A stretch of 39,800 nt of DNA from assembly GCA_030539035.1 (NCBI GenBank), contig JAUNSU010000024.1:1-39800 (forward strand), read 5' to 3'. Positions 32,453 to 39,800 of the stretch are shown here, piece by piece. Position 1 is the stretch's first letter. Every line of letters begins with the position of its first letter. This DNA is from Planctomycetia bacterium. Its GTDB lineage: Bacteria; Planctomycetota; Planctomycetia; Pirellulales; Thermoguttaceae. Below the pieces are notes generated by a model, which was given only the letters and a program-made list of their open reading frames with translations, was not told the origin of the DNA and did no database searches. The translations under genes were made by a program, and so were the position numbers.

Positions 32453-33850
32453 TCAAACGGAAGGAAGTTCGAATCCTTTTCTCTGTTCCCGGGAAATAAA
32501 GGCCGCCGCCTGCGGATCGTTGAGAATCGTTTCCGCAGTGCTGTCCCAATGGATCGTTCTTCCCAGCCGGCAGGAAATGTTGGCTAAATGGCAAATGTGC
32601 ATACTTTGAATATTCGAAGCGACATCGGATACAGGAGTTCCTCCTTCCCGAATGCATCGAAGGAGATTCTGTTTGTGTCCTTCGATCGGTTTCCCATTGT
32701 TGATCGCGATATACTGCTCCTCTTTCAAAGTGTCCAGAGCGCCTTCCTTGATGATTCTACCGGCCAGCCGTCCCCGGTTCACATGAATTTTTCCTTTGGT
32801 TCCTTCGAACAGAATTCCGTTTCCATCCTCTGATTTGCAGACGATATCCATTTGGATTCCGTCGGGGAAATGGCAGCGAATATCATATTCATAAGGCGTA
32901 TTGTACATATCGTCCCTTGTCGGATATCCGTCTTTATAAGGAACGACAAATTTGACGTTGGAGGACTCTACGCTGGTCGGACCGGATCCGATCGTCTGCT
33001 TGTTAATAGCCCAAAGGGCGCAATCGATATGATGGGCTCCCCAGTCGGTGATCCTTCCGCCGGAATATTCGAACCACCATCGAAAATTCAGATGTCCCCG
33101 GCTCTGTCCGGCATTAGACGCGGAGAAAAATTGTGTGTCGTTCGTCCATCGATGCGGCTTGACCGGAGCCTGTCCGCACCACATATTCCAGTCAAGGGTT
33201 TCCGGCGCCGGCGAGAGCGGAATGATCCCGCTTTGCCGTCCCGTATCAATCGTACAGACGACCCTTTTGATGTCGCCAAGATATCCATTCCGAACCAAAA
33301 GCGCGGCGGCCATAAATTTATCTTTCATGGATCGCTGCTGGGTCCCCACCTGGAAGATTTTGCCGTATTTCTCCACCGCTTTTCGAACGAGAAGATTTTC
33401 CGCAATGGTCAATGTAAGAGGCTTTTGGCAAAAAACATGCTTTCCCGCCTGCATCGCTTCAATCGCGATTTTTACATGCCAATGATCCGGAGTGGAGATG
33501 GAGACCAGATCGATATCTTTTCGATCAAGAACCCGTCGATAATCCGAATAGGTATCCACCGTTTCTTTTCCGTTCTCTTTCTTTCCGAAATTCTTGTTTT
33601 TAAGGAGCCGTTCCAATCTGTATTTGCTGTCGATATCACAAACAGCAACGACATCGGTTAATCCGTTGAATTCGTTTGCATCTCCGCTTCCCATCGGACC
33701 AACTCCAATACAGGCGCAGCGAAGACGGTCGCTGGGCGCTTGATTCGCAAGAGGTTTCTCTTCGCCAAGTGCGAAAGAAGGGACAAGAAGCGCGGATCCC
33801 AAAAGAGATCCGCTTTTCAGAAAATCACGGCGGTTGAATGATGATTTCAT
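32453..33850 (-). CDS. Second Tat-exported Gfo/Idh/MocA-family oxidoreductase
   Basis: A 465-residue protein. The start is the ATG at 33850 (MKSSFNRRDFLKSG), with GGAGA 8 nt upstream and a Tat signal (R7-R8, FALG cleavage near 29); upstream in-frame codons are noncoding leader. The Rossmann motif is CIGVGPMGSG (47-56). The catalytic-lysine motif is CQKPL instead of EKP, as seen in several planctomycete members. ITDWGAHHIDCALWA marks the C-terminal domain. It differs from the Gfo/Idh at 13.6 kb and is not a recent duplicate. It has its own strong promoter (33962-33990) and likely oxidises a sugar or cyclitol in the periplasm; the substrate is unknown. Confidence 0.9.
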   Translation of the reverse strand: MKSSFNRRDFLKSGSLLGSALLVPSFALGEEKPLANQAPSDRLRCACIGVGPMGSGDANEFNGLTDVVAVCDIDSKYRLERLLKNKNFGKKENGKETVDTYSDYRRVLDRKDIDLVSISTPDHWHVKIAIEAMQAGKHVFCQKPLTLTIAENLLVRKAVEKYGKIFQVGTQQRSMKDKFMAAALLVRNGYLGDIKRVVCTIDTGRQSGIIPLSPAPETLDWNMWCGQAPVKPHRWTNDTQFFSASNAGQSRGHLNFRWWFEYSGGRITDWGAHHIDCALWAINKQTIGSGPTSVESSNVKFVVPYKDGYPTRDDMYNTPYEYDIRCHFPDGIQMDIVCKSEDGNGILFEGTKGKIHVNRGRLAGRIIKEGALDTLKEEQYIAINNGKPIEGHKQNLLRCIREGGTPVSDVASNIQSMHICHLANISCRLGRTIHWDSTAETILNDPQAAAFISREQRKGFELPSV

Positions 33851-33961
33851 GTTTTTTTCTCCAAATTCAGATTTGATCGACAGATATTTCCCTGATCGAA
33901 TCAGGTCAAAATGTTCCAGGAAGGCTGCAAGAATATTCTTATTATTCTCTTGAATCACTTC

Positions 33962-33990
33962 ATTTTAACAAGGGGAACATGAGATGTCAA
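33962..33990 (-). promoter_or_regulatory. Consensus sigma70 promoter of the second Gfo/Idh gene
   Basis: Minus strand: -35 TTGACA (33985-33990), 17-bp spacer, -10 TAAAAT (33962-33967). The transcript would start near 33955, with a leader of about 105 nt to the ATG at 33850. A 12-bp palindrome AAGAATATTCTT (33929-33940) lies in that leader. Confidence 0.8.
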
Positions 33991-34094
33991 CCTTCTTTTC
34001 CCGTAAAAAGAGCCTCTTTTTTCCGCAGTATGAAGTATTACCCCGGAATGGGAATTACCGGCATCCAAAAACAGGATATTTCTTTGAGGAGGGA

Positions 34095-35003
34095 TTATTT
34101 TTTTTGCCGCCGGGCAAGTTCACTTGCGTAATGGCGCCCGATCGTATTGATATTTTCCCGAATCCAGTCGCTAAGATGGATCTGCCCGCAAGCCGGGGCA
34201 TCGGAAGTGAGAAGATCGGCCATGAGTGCTCCGATTTCCTCTTTGGTAAGGAAAATATCATGATGAAGAGAGCCGACCATTCGCGCAACCGCATATCCCA
34301 ATGAGATCGGAACAGGAATAATGATCCGGCGGAGAGAAAGGATCTTGCTTATGGTTTGCAGCAGACCGAGATAAGTATAAACTTCCGGTCCCGCCGCGTC
34401 AAGAATCCGGTTTTCTTCTTCATAGATCGAATGGGCCGCCAATCGGGCAAAATCCTGAATATGGATCGGACGAATATGATATTGGCCGTCTCCAAAGTAT
34501 CCGACGACCGGAAATCGACGCAAAGTCCATGCGATATTATTGATCAAAATATCGTTTGCGCCAAAAATCACCGTCGGCCGCAGGATCGTGTAATCGGTCC
34601 CCGATTCCATTAAGTATTTTTCAATTTTGGCTTTTCCGCGGTAGTATTCAAAAGGAGAATCTTCCGAAGGATTCGCGATACTTGTATGAATGATCCGCCG
34701 GACACCAGCCCGTCGAGCGGCATCAAACAGGACCTTCGTGTTTTCAATCGCCTGATCAAAAGTAAAATTCTGATGATTGAAGCGGACCCAATAGGTGTTG
34801 ATCAGAATCTCGCAGCCATAAAGCGAACTTTCCAATTCTTCCGGATTCTGAAAATTCAAGGGACAAACGGTCATCTTGTTCTGATCCGGAGGATCCTGCG
34901 GAATTGTATTGGTTAATGTCAATACCGCGTGATTGTGATTCAGCAATATCCGCGCAATTTCTTTGCCGGTGTATCCAAAAGCTCCCGTAATGGCTATTTT
35001 CAT
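34095..35003 (-). CDS. NAD(P)-binding SDR/NmrA-type epimerase-like protein
   Basis: A 302-residue cytoplasmic protein from the ATG at 35003 (MKIAITGAFGYTGKE, with AGAGG upstream). Residues 7-15 (GAFGYTGKE) form the glycine-rich dinucleotide motif. Further landmarks are NTKVLFDAARRAGVRRIIHTS, the FEYYRGKAKIEKYL segment in place of the usual YxxxK, and YTILRPTVIFG. This pattern fits extended or atypical SDR proteins (NmrA or NDUFA9-like) rather than a defined sugar epimerase. The C-terminal 60 residues are divergent. It is divergent from the GH13 amylase across 200 bp, and both have strong promoters with palindromes between. Confidence 0.82.
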   Translation of the reverse strand: MKIAITGAFGYTGKEIARILLNHNHAVLTLTNTIPQDPPDQNKMTVCPLNFQNPEELESSLYGCEILINTYWVRFNHQNFTFDQAIENTKVLFDAARRAGVRRIIHTSIANPSEDSPFEYYRGKAKIEKYLMESGTDYTILRPTVIFGANDILINNIAWTLRRFPVVGYFGDGQYHIRPIHIQDFARLAAHSIYEEENRILDAAGPEVYTYLGLLQTISKILSLRRIIIPVPISLGYAVARMVGSLHHDIFLTKEEIGALMADLLTSDAPACGQIHLSDWIRENINTIGRHYASELARRQKK

Positions 35004-35038
35004 TTCGCGCCTCTTTCTTCTGAATTTTCTATCTCTCA

Positions 35039-35067
35039 ATTATATGGGATTCTAAGAAGAAAGTCAA
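35039..35067 (-). promoter_or_regulatory. Sigma70 promoter of the epimerase-like gene
   Basis: Minus strand: -35 TTGACT (35062-35067), 17-bp spacer, -10 TATAAT (35039-35044). The start is predicted near 35032, giving a leader of about 29 nt. Confidence 0.75.
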
Positions 35068-35081
35068 ATCCACTTTTTCAG

Positions 35082-35112
35082 TATAATATATTATATTTAT
35101 TATGTAATAAAT
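35082..35112. promoter_or_regulatory. Two adjoining AT-rich palindromes between divergent promoters (operator candidates)
   Basis: TATAATATATTATA (35082-35095) is a perfect 14-bp palindrome. ATTTATTA (35095-35102) and TAATAAAT (35105-35112) are perfect 8-bp arms 2 nt apart. Both sit between the divergent epimerase and amylase promoters, where one regulator could act on both genes. Confidence 0.5.
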
Positions 35113-35127
35113 TACAGATTTTCGTCC

Positions 35128-35156
35128 TTGTATTCCCCTTTTCCCGGGTTTAAAAT
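35128..35156 (+). promoter_or_regulatory. Sigma70 promoter of the GH13 amylase gene
   Basis: -35 TTGTAT (35128-35133), 17-bp spacer, -10 TAAAAT (35151-35156). The start is predicted near 35163, about 41 nt before the ATG at 35204. Confidence 0.65.
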
Positions 35157-35203
35157 GAGGGTCTGTTTTTTAAAGCGGCAAAATTATTAAAATGGAGAAG
35201 AAA

Positions 35204-36652
35204 ATGAAAAAATTTTTGACCCTTTCCCTGTTTTTAATGGCAGTGATCTCATTTTTGACGGAAGCCCCGGCGGTCAACGCGCAAAATCCAAAGCTCTCTG
35301 AAGAACAAAAAGCGCTGGGTGATCAAAAAGCCCGAAAAGCTTCCGATTGGGTTCAACGGGGGATCATGTATCAGATCAACGCACGCGCCTTTACCCGGGA
35401 AGGAACCATGAAAGCCGCAATCCAAAAATTACCGGTTCTTAAACAGGCGGGAATTACAATCGTCTATCTTTGGCCGCTCTTTGAAATGGATCAGGACATG
35501 AGAGTCGAATACTGGAGCCCGCGGCAGATTCGATCGAATCTGAACAATCCCAAGAATCCCTATCGAATGAAGGATTATTTCACAATCGATCCGGAATACG
35601 GAACTTCGGCCGATGTGCGAAAATTTGTCGAAGCCGCTCATAAGGAAGGAATGAAAGTCATTTTCGATCTTGTTTACCTTCATTGCGGTCCGAGCGCTCC
35701 GGTCGTAAAAGAACATCCTGAATATTTTCAGCATGATTCCAACGGAAAAATGCTTACAACGCATTGGCGCTTTCCCATGCTGGATTTTACAAAAACAGCA
35801 ACACGGGAATATTTCTGGAAGAATATGGAATATTGGGTGAAGGAATGCGATATCGATGGTTTTCGTTGCGATGTATCGGATGGAATTCCTCTCGATTTTT
35901 GGGAAGAAGGACGGCGGCGCCTGGAAAAGATCAAGCCGGATATCGCCATTTTGGCCGAAGGCGTTCGAAAAGAGGATCAGCTCTTCGCGTTCGATATGAA
36001 TTATTGCTTTTCTCTTCCAACGCTTCTTTCCAAAATTCGGAGCAAGGGCCTTCCCGTTTCCGAACTCCGAAAACATTTGGAAAAACTCCGTTCCGAACGT
36101 CCTTCCGGAGCCCGATTTATTCGATATATCGACAATCATGATATTTCAAACGACGATTACGAAAATCGAAAAGAGACCGCCTGGGGACATGATGCCGTCG
36201 AATCCATTCTCGTAATGATGTATACTCTCGACGGTGTTCCCATGCTCTATTGCGGACAGGAAATCGCGGATTCCAATCGACACAGCATCTACGGCGGCGG
36301 AAAAGATTACTGCGTGATCGGCTGGTCGAAGCTGCAAACTGCCGAAGGAAAGAATCGACTCGCGTTCTGCAAAAAACTGAGCGATATTCGCCTTGCCCAT
36401 TCTTCATTGACCGGCAGCGATCTCTGCTGGCTCGACAATTCCTGTCCGGAAGCGGTTCTCTCCTATGTCCGAAAAGGAGAAAAAGAAAAGACGGTTGTTC
36501 TGATCAACTGGACCGCAAAATCCGTCAATGTTCAATTAAAAGATTCTGTTGAGATCCCCGAAAAAATTCTTCTTTCAAGTCGGACAGCGAAAAAATCAAA
36601 AGATTCCTGGACATTGGGGCCTTTCGGATACGCCGTCTATTCCGATCGGTAA
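35204..36652 (+). CDS. Secreted GH13 alpha-amylase-family enzyme
   Basis: A 482-residue protein from the ATG at 35204; GGAGAAG lies just upstream, and the earlier ATG at 35192 overlaps that site. Signal peptide 1-26. All four GH13 regions are visible: region I D155-H160 (DLVYLH), region II GFRCD with nucleophile D223, region III ILAEG with acid/base E252, and region IV DNHD with H312 and D313. It should hydrolyse or transfer alpha-glucosidic bonds outside the cytoplasm; the exact specificity is open. A C-terminal beta domain (about 400-482) is present. It diverges from the epimerase-like gene and converges on the aminotransferase, 16 bp between stops. Confidence 0.95.
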   Translation: MKKFLTLSLFLMAVISFLTEAPAVNAQNPKLSEEQKALGDQKARKASDWVQRGIMYQINARAFTREGTMKAAIQKLPVLKQAGITIVYLWPLFEMDQDMRVEYWSPRQIRSNLNNPKNPYRMKDYFTIDPEYGTSADVRKFVEAAHKEGMKVIFDLVYLHCGPSAPVVKEHPEYFQHDSNGKMLTTHWRFPMLDFTKTATREYFWKNMEYWVKECDIDGFRCDVSDGIPLDFWEEGRRRLEKIKPDIAILAEGVRKEDQLFAFDMNYCFSLPTLLSKIRSKGLPVSELRKHLEKLRSERPSGARFIRYIDNHDISNDDYENRKETAWGHDAVESILVMMYTLDGVPMLYCGQEIADSNRHSIYGGGKDYCVIGWSKLQTAEGKNRLAFCKKLSDIRLAHSSLTGSDLCWLDNSCPEAVLSYVRKGEKEKTVVLINWTAKSVNVQLKDSVEIPEKILLSSRTAKKSKDSWTLGPFGYAVYSDR

Positions 36653-36668
36653 AGACCCTTATTCCTGA

Positions 36669-37838
36669 TCAGGAGAGCGCGTTCGCGATTCGGCGGACAG
36701 CTTCCTGAAGATTCGAACGGGCTGTTGCGAGATTCATTCGCATGAATCCGCTTCCGCCCTGTCCGAATTCCGTTCCCGGCGAAAGCCAAAGTCCCGCTTT
36801 TTCTGAGAAGAAACGATCCAGATCGTGATCCGACAGATCCATTTTGCGGCAGTCGAGCCATAAAAGATACGTTGCTTCCGGACGGATCGGATCAATTTTA
36901 TCTCCCAGCTCTTTGAGCGAATTACTTACAAAACGAATATTCTCTTCGAGATAGATCAGGAGTTCATCTTTCCAGGCGCCGCAGCATGTATAGGCTTTTT
37001 CGGCTGCGATCAGGCCGGGAAGCGAGATCCCGTAATAAAAATATCGAAGGACTTCCTTTTCCATACGCCGATAGATCTCCGGATCGGAAATAAACAGATT
37101 CGCCGTGTGAAGGCCGGGAATATTAAACGTCTTTGTCGGCGAACTGCAAACGGCGCAATTCCTTTGAAGTTCTTTTCCCAGGGATGCGAAAACCCGGTGC
37201 TTTGAACCGGGATAAACCAAATCGGCGTGGATCTCATCGGAAACGACAAATACACGATTTCGGAGCATGATCGCACCGATCTGTTCCAATTCTTCCCGCG
37301 TCCAAACCCTTCCGACCGGATTGTGCGGGGAACAGAGAAGAAAGATCTTCACGCGGTTCTTTCGGATCCGGTCTTCCAGATCCTCAAAATCGATTTCATA
37401 TCTTCCATTTTTGTAAACAAGTTCATTGACAACGAGATTGCGATCATTCTCTTGGACAACTTCACGAAAGGGATGATAAACCGGCTCTTGAATCAGAACG
37501 GAATCTCCTTTTTTCGACAGGCAGTTCAGCAGGGAAGCAATTCCGAACATGATATTGGGGATCTGAAGGATTCCGTCCATCGGGACTTCCCAATCGAATC
37601 GATTTCGGAACCAGGATCCGATCGCGTTTTTATAATTTTCGGACATATGCGAATATCCGAAAACTCCGTAATCGGCCATTTCTCTCAGTGCGTCGAGTAT
37701 TTCCGGGGGAGACCGGAAATCCATATCGGCAACCCACATCGGAAGATGATCCGGACTCTTGCCGTATTTGTCGTAAAAATCGTATTTCACCGAATACCGG
37801 TTTCTTCGGTCGATCTTTTCATCAAAAGGATTTATCAT
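36669..37838 (-). CDS. MalY/PatB-family PLP-dependent aminotransferase or C-S lyase
   Basis: A 389-residue cytoplasmic enzyme of PLP fold type I. Landmarks: the N-terminal NPFDEKIDRRNRYSVKYD, LPMWVADMDF (32-41), N173 in PHNPVGRVW, D201 in SDEIHADL, and the PLP lysine K236 in SSPTKTFNIPGL. MalY/PatB members cleave cystathionine (beta-lyase) and sometimes transaminate; E. coli MalY also represses the maltose system by binding MalT. Which reaction applies here is not shown. The promoter is at 37908-37936; the ribosome site is weak. It converges with the secreted amylase gene, a possible link to starch use, but no MalT is in the window. Confidence 0.93.
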   Translation of the reverse strand: MINPFDEKIDRRNRYSVKYDFYDKYGKSPDHLPMWVADMDFRSPPEILDALREMADYGVFGYSHMSENYKNAIGSWFRNRFDWEVPMDGILQIPNIMFGIASLLNCLSKKGDSVLIQEPVYHPFREVVQENDRNLVVNELVYKNGRYEIDFEDLEDRIRKNRVKIFLLCSPHNPVGRVWTREELEQIGAIMLRNRVFVVSDEIHADLVYPGSKHRVFASLGKELQRNCAVCSSPTKTFNIPGLHTANLFISDPEIYRRMEKEVLRYFYYGISLPGLIAAEKAYTCCGAWKDELLIYLEENIRFVSNSLKELGDKIDPIRPEATYLLWLDCRKMDLSDHDLDRFFSEKAGLWLSPGTEFGQGGSGFMRMNLATARSNLQEAVRRIANALS

Positions 37839-37907
37839 TTTTTTATCCGTTTTTCGCGTTTAAAATTTACCGTTAAAGAAAAAAATAAAAAATTTTTTCT
37901 GAGGAAT

Positions 37908-37936
37908 ATTATAGTACAAAAAAATGATATTTTCAA
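37908..37936 (-). promoter_or_regulatory. Sigma70 promoter of the MalY/PatB-type gene
   Basis: Minus strand: -35 TTGAAA (37931-37936), 17-bp spacer, -10 TATAAT (37908-37913). The predicted start near 37901 gives a leader of about 63 nt. Confidence 0.75.
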
Positions 37937-38117
37937 GGAGAAAAATTTTCATTTTTCCCTTGACAGAAGGATTTACTTACAAGATTTCCCGTTTTTTTCA
38001 GATCGGCTGAAAAATTCAGGAACAACATTTTTTAAAAAATATTTTTTCTCCTTTTTGATAAAATTTTACGGAACATATCGAAAATCCCTGCAAAAAGGTT
38101 TTTCAGAAAAAAAATGC

Positions 38118-38146
38118 TTGACAAATTTTCCTTAACCGCGTATGTT
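38118..38146 (+). promoter_or_regulatory. Consensus sigma70 promoter of the ankyrin-repeat gene
   Basis: -35 TTGACA (38118-38123), 17-bp spacer, -10 TATGTT (38141-38146). The start is near 38153, about 37 nt before the ATG at 38190. Confidence 0.75.
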
Positions 38147-38159
38147 CCCGGTTAAGGAA
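38128..38159. promoter_or_regulatory. Perfect 11-bp inverted repeat over the ankyrin -10 box (operator candidate)
   Basis: TTCCTTAACCG (38128-38138) and CGGTTAAGGAA (38149-38159) are exact reverse complements 10 nt apart. The spacer contains the -10 box. Arms 21 bp centre to centre suit a homodimeric repressor bound on one DNA face. Confidence 0.65.
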
Positions 38160-38189
38160 CGAATCACTTTTTTTGAAAGGAGTATTAAA

Positions 38190-39542
38190 ATGCGTTTTCA
38201 TGTTCGAAATTCCGAAATTGCCGTTTGGCCTTATTTAAAACTGAAGAGTATTTTTTCAAAGTATCCAAAAGTCTGTAAAATCATACTTCAGTATCATTTG
38301 ATTGAGAGAGAGGATCTCTCTCATTGGCGCGCTTTACGAAGTCCAGGAGAGGCGATCCATGCGATCGTTCAAAAGACGATTGACAAGAGGAATCTGGAGG
38401 CAATACGCGAGCTTGCGAAAGCCGGTCTGGATCTTCTTGCAAAAAATGATGAGTATACCGATGAATCCCCGATTTTTTGGGCCGCCGAAAGCGGAGCTTC
38501 TGAAATCGTACGGTATTTACTCGATCAGGGAGCATCCCCGAATGAGTCCGATATTACCAGAACGACGCTTCTTCACAAGGCAGTCTCTTCCGGCGATCTG
38601 GAAACCGTGCGTATTCTCATTGATCGCGGAGCGGAACTGGAATCCTATGAAAACATTAACAACAGAACGCCGCTTGGGGTTGCCGTTGCTGAAGGAAAGA
38701 TGGAGATGGTTCAGCTTCTTCTCGATGCCGGTGCCAATGCGAAAGAAGAAGATTATCTTTCTTTGGCGGCGTACAGCGGATCGATTCCGATGTTCAATTT
38801 TTTCCGGGAAAAAGCGGACAGTTCCGAGGAATGTGTGTATGCTTTTCAAGCGGCCCTTGCGGGCGGAAATCTCGATATGCTTTTATACATTTTGGAACTG
38901 ACAGATACCCCTGTCAAAGAACCCAGTTTGCTCGATGTTCTCCAAACCGGCAACACTCAACTGTTCGATTATCTTTCTTCTCCCGAATTTGCGAAACGGC
39001 TGGGACACCAAATATCCTGGGATCCGCGGACACCCTATGCGGTTCATGCCGCAGTGGACGGCGGCAGCCGCCGTCTGCTGCAATGGGTTCTCGAAGGCGG
39101 CGGAGATCCCAATGAGCAGCCGGAATATTCCAATCCGCCCCTGTTCCATATTTTATCGCATGAGTCGAGCCTCGCCAATATCCTGTTGAAGTACGGAGCG
39201 GATCCGAACAGACGAAATCAGGAGGGAGAAACACCTCTTGAACATGCTCTGAAAACCGAAAAGTATTCTTTGGCTTTACAGCTTCTGGGAGCGGGAGCGG
39301 CCCCCCTCTCGGGTAAAGATCACGAAAACCGCGAACCATTAACGATCACGAAAGAAAACTGTCCTATTTGGCCGATCGTTCAAATGCTTGCGAAAATCTG
39401 CGCTGAAAACGCCCAAGAGAGCAAGGAGGGGGAAAATGAGTCCCAGGATCCTTACTGGATGAGAAATCCCGATTTATTGGATTTCTTTGCAAAAGCCGTG
39501 AATATCCATCTTCATGGTTTACAAAGAGAGCGCTTGCAGTAA
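38190..39542 (+). CDS. Cytoplasmic ankyrin-repeat protein of unknown function
   Basis: A 450-residue protein from the ATG at 38190 (AAAGGAG 7 nt upstream; the earlier in-frame ATG at 38142 lies on the -10 box). No signal peptide. Residues about 45-200 hold clear ankyrin units: SPIFWAAESGASEIVRYLLD, LLHKAVSSGDLETVRILIDR and PLGVAVAEGKMEMVQLLLDA. A second block at about 290-385 includes AVHAAVDGGSRRLLQWVLEG and ETPLEHALKTEKYSLALQLL. Ankyrin repeats bind other proteins; no enzyme domain is fused. A strong promoter with a long inverted repeat suggests tight regulation. It is the last gene in the window and is alone. Confidence 0.85.
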   Translation: MRFHVRNSEIAVWPYLKLKSIFSKYPKVCKIILQYHLIEREDLSHWRALRSPGEAIHAIVQKTIDKRNLEAIRELAKAGLDLLAKNDEYTDESPIFWAAESGASEIVRYLLDQGASPNESDITRTTLLHKAVSSGDLETVRILIDRGAELESYENINNRTPLGVAVAEGKMEMVQLLLDAGANAKEEDYLSLAAYSGSIPMFNFFREKADSSEECVYAFQAALAGGNLDMLLYILELTDTPVKEPSLLDVLQTGNTQLFDYLSSPEFAKRLGHQISWDPRTPYAVHAAVDGGSRRLLQWVLEGGGDPNEQPEYSNPPLFHILSHESSLANILLKYGADPNRRNQEGETPLEHALKTEKYSLALQLLGAGAAPLSGKDHENREPLTITKENCPIWPIVQMLAKICAENAQESKEGENESQDPYWMRNPDLLDFFAKAVNIHLHGLQRERLQ

Positions 39543-39708
39543 TATTGCCGTCCGGAGAATATCCGGATTATTGTACTCTCCTTCTGTATAAACAGAAATA
39601 CAATTCTCGCTCCACGGAATTGCCGAACCGCCGGTTCGTCGGTTTTGCCGGCGAATCGGTTAATCGGTTTGTCTTTATTTCTGATCCTGTATTACGAAAA
39701 CTTATGCT
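39543..39708. other. Intergenic hairpins after the ankyrin gene
   Basis: Three short hairpins lie in a row: CCGGA/TCCGG (39552-39566), TTCTGT/ACAGAA (39582-39587 with 39592-39597, 4-nt loop) and CGAACC/GGTTCG (39624-39629 with 39633-39638), the last followed by TTTT. The last is the best terminator candidate for the ankyrin gene. No gene is seen. Confidence 0.5.
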
Positions 39709-39800
39709 GTAAAAATATTTTTGTTTGGAACCACGGATGAAATCAATATAAGATTCAGGGCTGATATTTTTGATAAAAACGTGTTTTTACCAAAAAGTAT
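39709..39800 (+). repeat. Partial copy (left half) of the dispersed fold-back repeat at the right window edge
   Basis: Matches 16701-16802 base for base over most of its length, apart from a few substitutions and a 10-nt deletion (AAACACGGAT, 16731-16740) that removes the second CACGGAT word. It ends in AAAAAGTAT, just where the left-edge copy begins. Confidence 0.9.

Larger units (their letters stand above)
37839..38189. other. 351-bp divergent AT-rich intergenic region between the aminotransferase and ankyrin genes
   Basis: Holds the aminotransferase promoter (37908-37936), an isolated TTGACA (37960-37965) without a clear -10 behind it, AT-rich sequence, and the ankyrin promoter with its long inverted repeat (38118-38159). 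No further ORF or RNA gene is seen. Confidence 0.7.

Noticed and set aside
13572-33850. The two Gfo/Idh genes as a recent duplication
   Set aside because: They differ in signal sequence, Rossmann motif and EKP/QKP motif, so they are distant family members.
37960-37983. A second promoter (TTGACA at 37960)
   Set aside because: No acceptable -10 box lies at 15-19 bp.
1-39800. CRISPR arrays, transposases, integrases, prophage genes, toxin-antitoxin pairs or defence genes
   Set aside because: No regularly spaced repeats and no such protein motifs were seen in any frame.
1-39800. A closed circular molecule
   Set aside because: Only seven terminal bases are shared (AAAGTAT), too short to prove circularity; the repeat explains the ends equally well.

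Overview
The window reads as chromosomal DNA of a planctomycete-like bacterium (PVC group) with mid GC content. This is inferred from gene content, not from a marker gene. The typical signs are Tat-exported Gfo/Idh/MocA oxidoreductases, a HEAT-repeat protein ending in a DUF1080 (3-keto-disaccharide hydrolase-like) domain, BamB-like PQQ-propeller proteins, a zinc-ribbon membrane protein, DUF11-repeat proteins and many signal-peptide proteins aimed at carbohydrates. I see no phage genes, transposase, CRISPR array, rRNA or tRNA. Gene density is high and intergenic gaps are short.

Layout: 1-1.1 kb, zinc-ribbon membrane protein (+). 1.2-13.1 kb, a long minus-strand block: beta-helix protein, folD, cysteine hydrolase, an acyltransferase/acyl-ACP synthetase fusion, a GntP-type permease, and an Mla (MCE) lipid-transport operon mlaE-mlaF-mlaD. 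13.1-13.6 kb, a 465-bp intergenic region with a consensus promoter, a hairpin with a U-run (candidate small RNA or attenuator) and a GC-rich structured stretch. 13.6-16.7 kb (+), Gfo/Idh oxidoreductase and HEAT-DUF1080 protein. 16.7-16.85 kb, a fold-back repeat. 16.9-19.6 kb (-), PQQ-propeller and GH43/GH32-like propeller operon. 20-27.2 kb (+), DUF11 protein, tsaE, a large exported barrel-like protein and a nucleoside transporter. 27.4-32.4 kb (+), a small Gly/Pro-rich secreted protein, a Tat-exported deacetylase-like protein, and a two-gene cytochrome bd-like complex whose first subunit carries a c-type heme domain. 32.4-37.8 kb, Gfo/Idh (-), SDR epimerase (-), secreted GH13 amylase (+), MalY/PatB aminotransferase (-). 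38.2-39.5 kb (+), ankyrin-repeat protein.

Together the genes describe a polysaccharide- and sugar-acid-using, respiring, Gram-negative-type cell. Exported glycosidase-like, lyase-like and oxidoreductase proteins act in the periplasm or outside; GntP- and CNT-type carriers import small products; the Mla system maintains the outer membrane; the bd-like complex handles electrons. Several intergenic regions have near-consensus sigma70 boxes (17-bp spacers), and four of these promoters or upstream regions carry long palindromes that look like operators.

The least explained parts are the 13.24-13.57 kb RNA-like region, the repeat of which partial copies form both ends of the window (so the window is probably a contig broken at a dispersed repeat), the bd-like oxidase fused to cytochrome c, and an acyltransferase domain that has lost its catalytic histidine.
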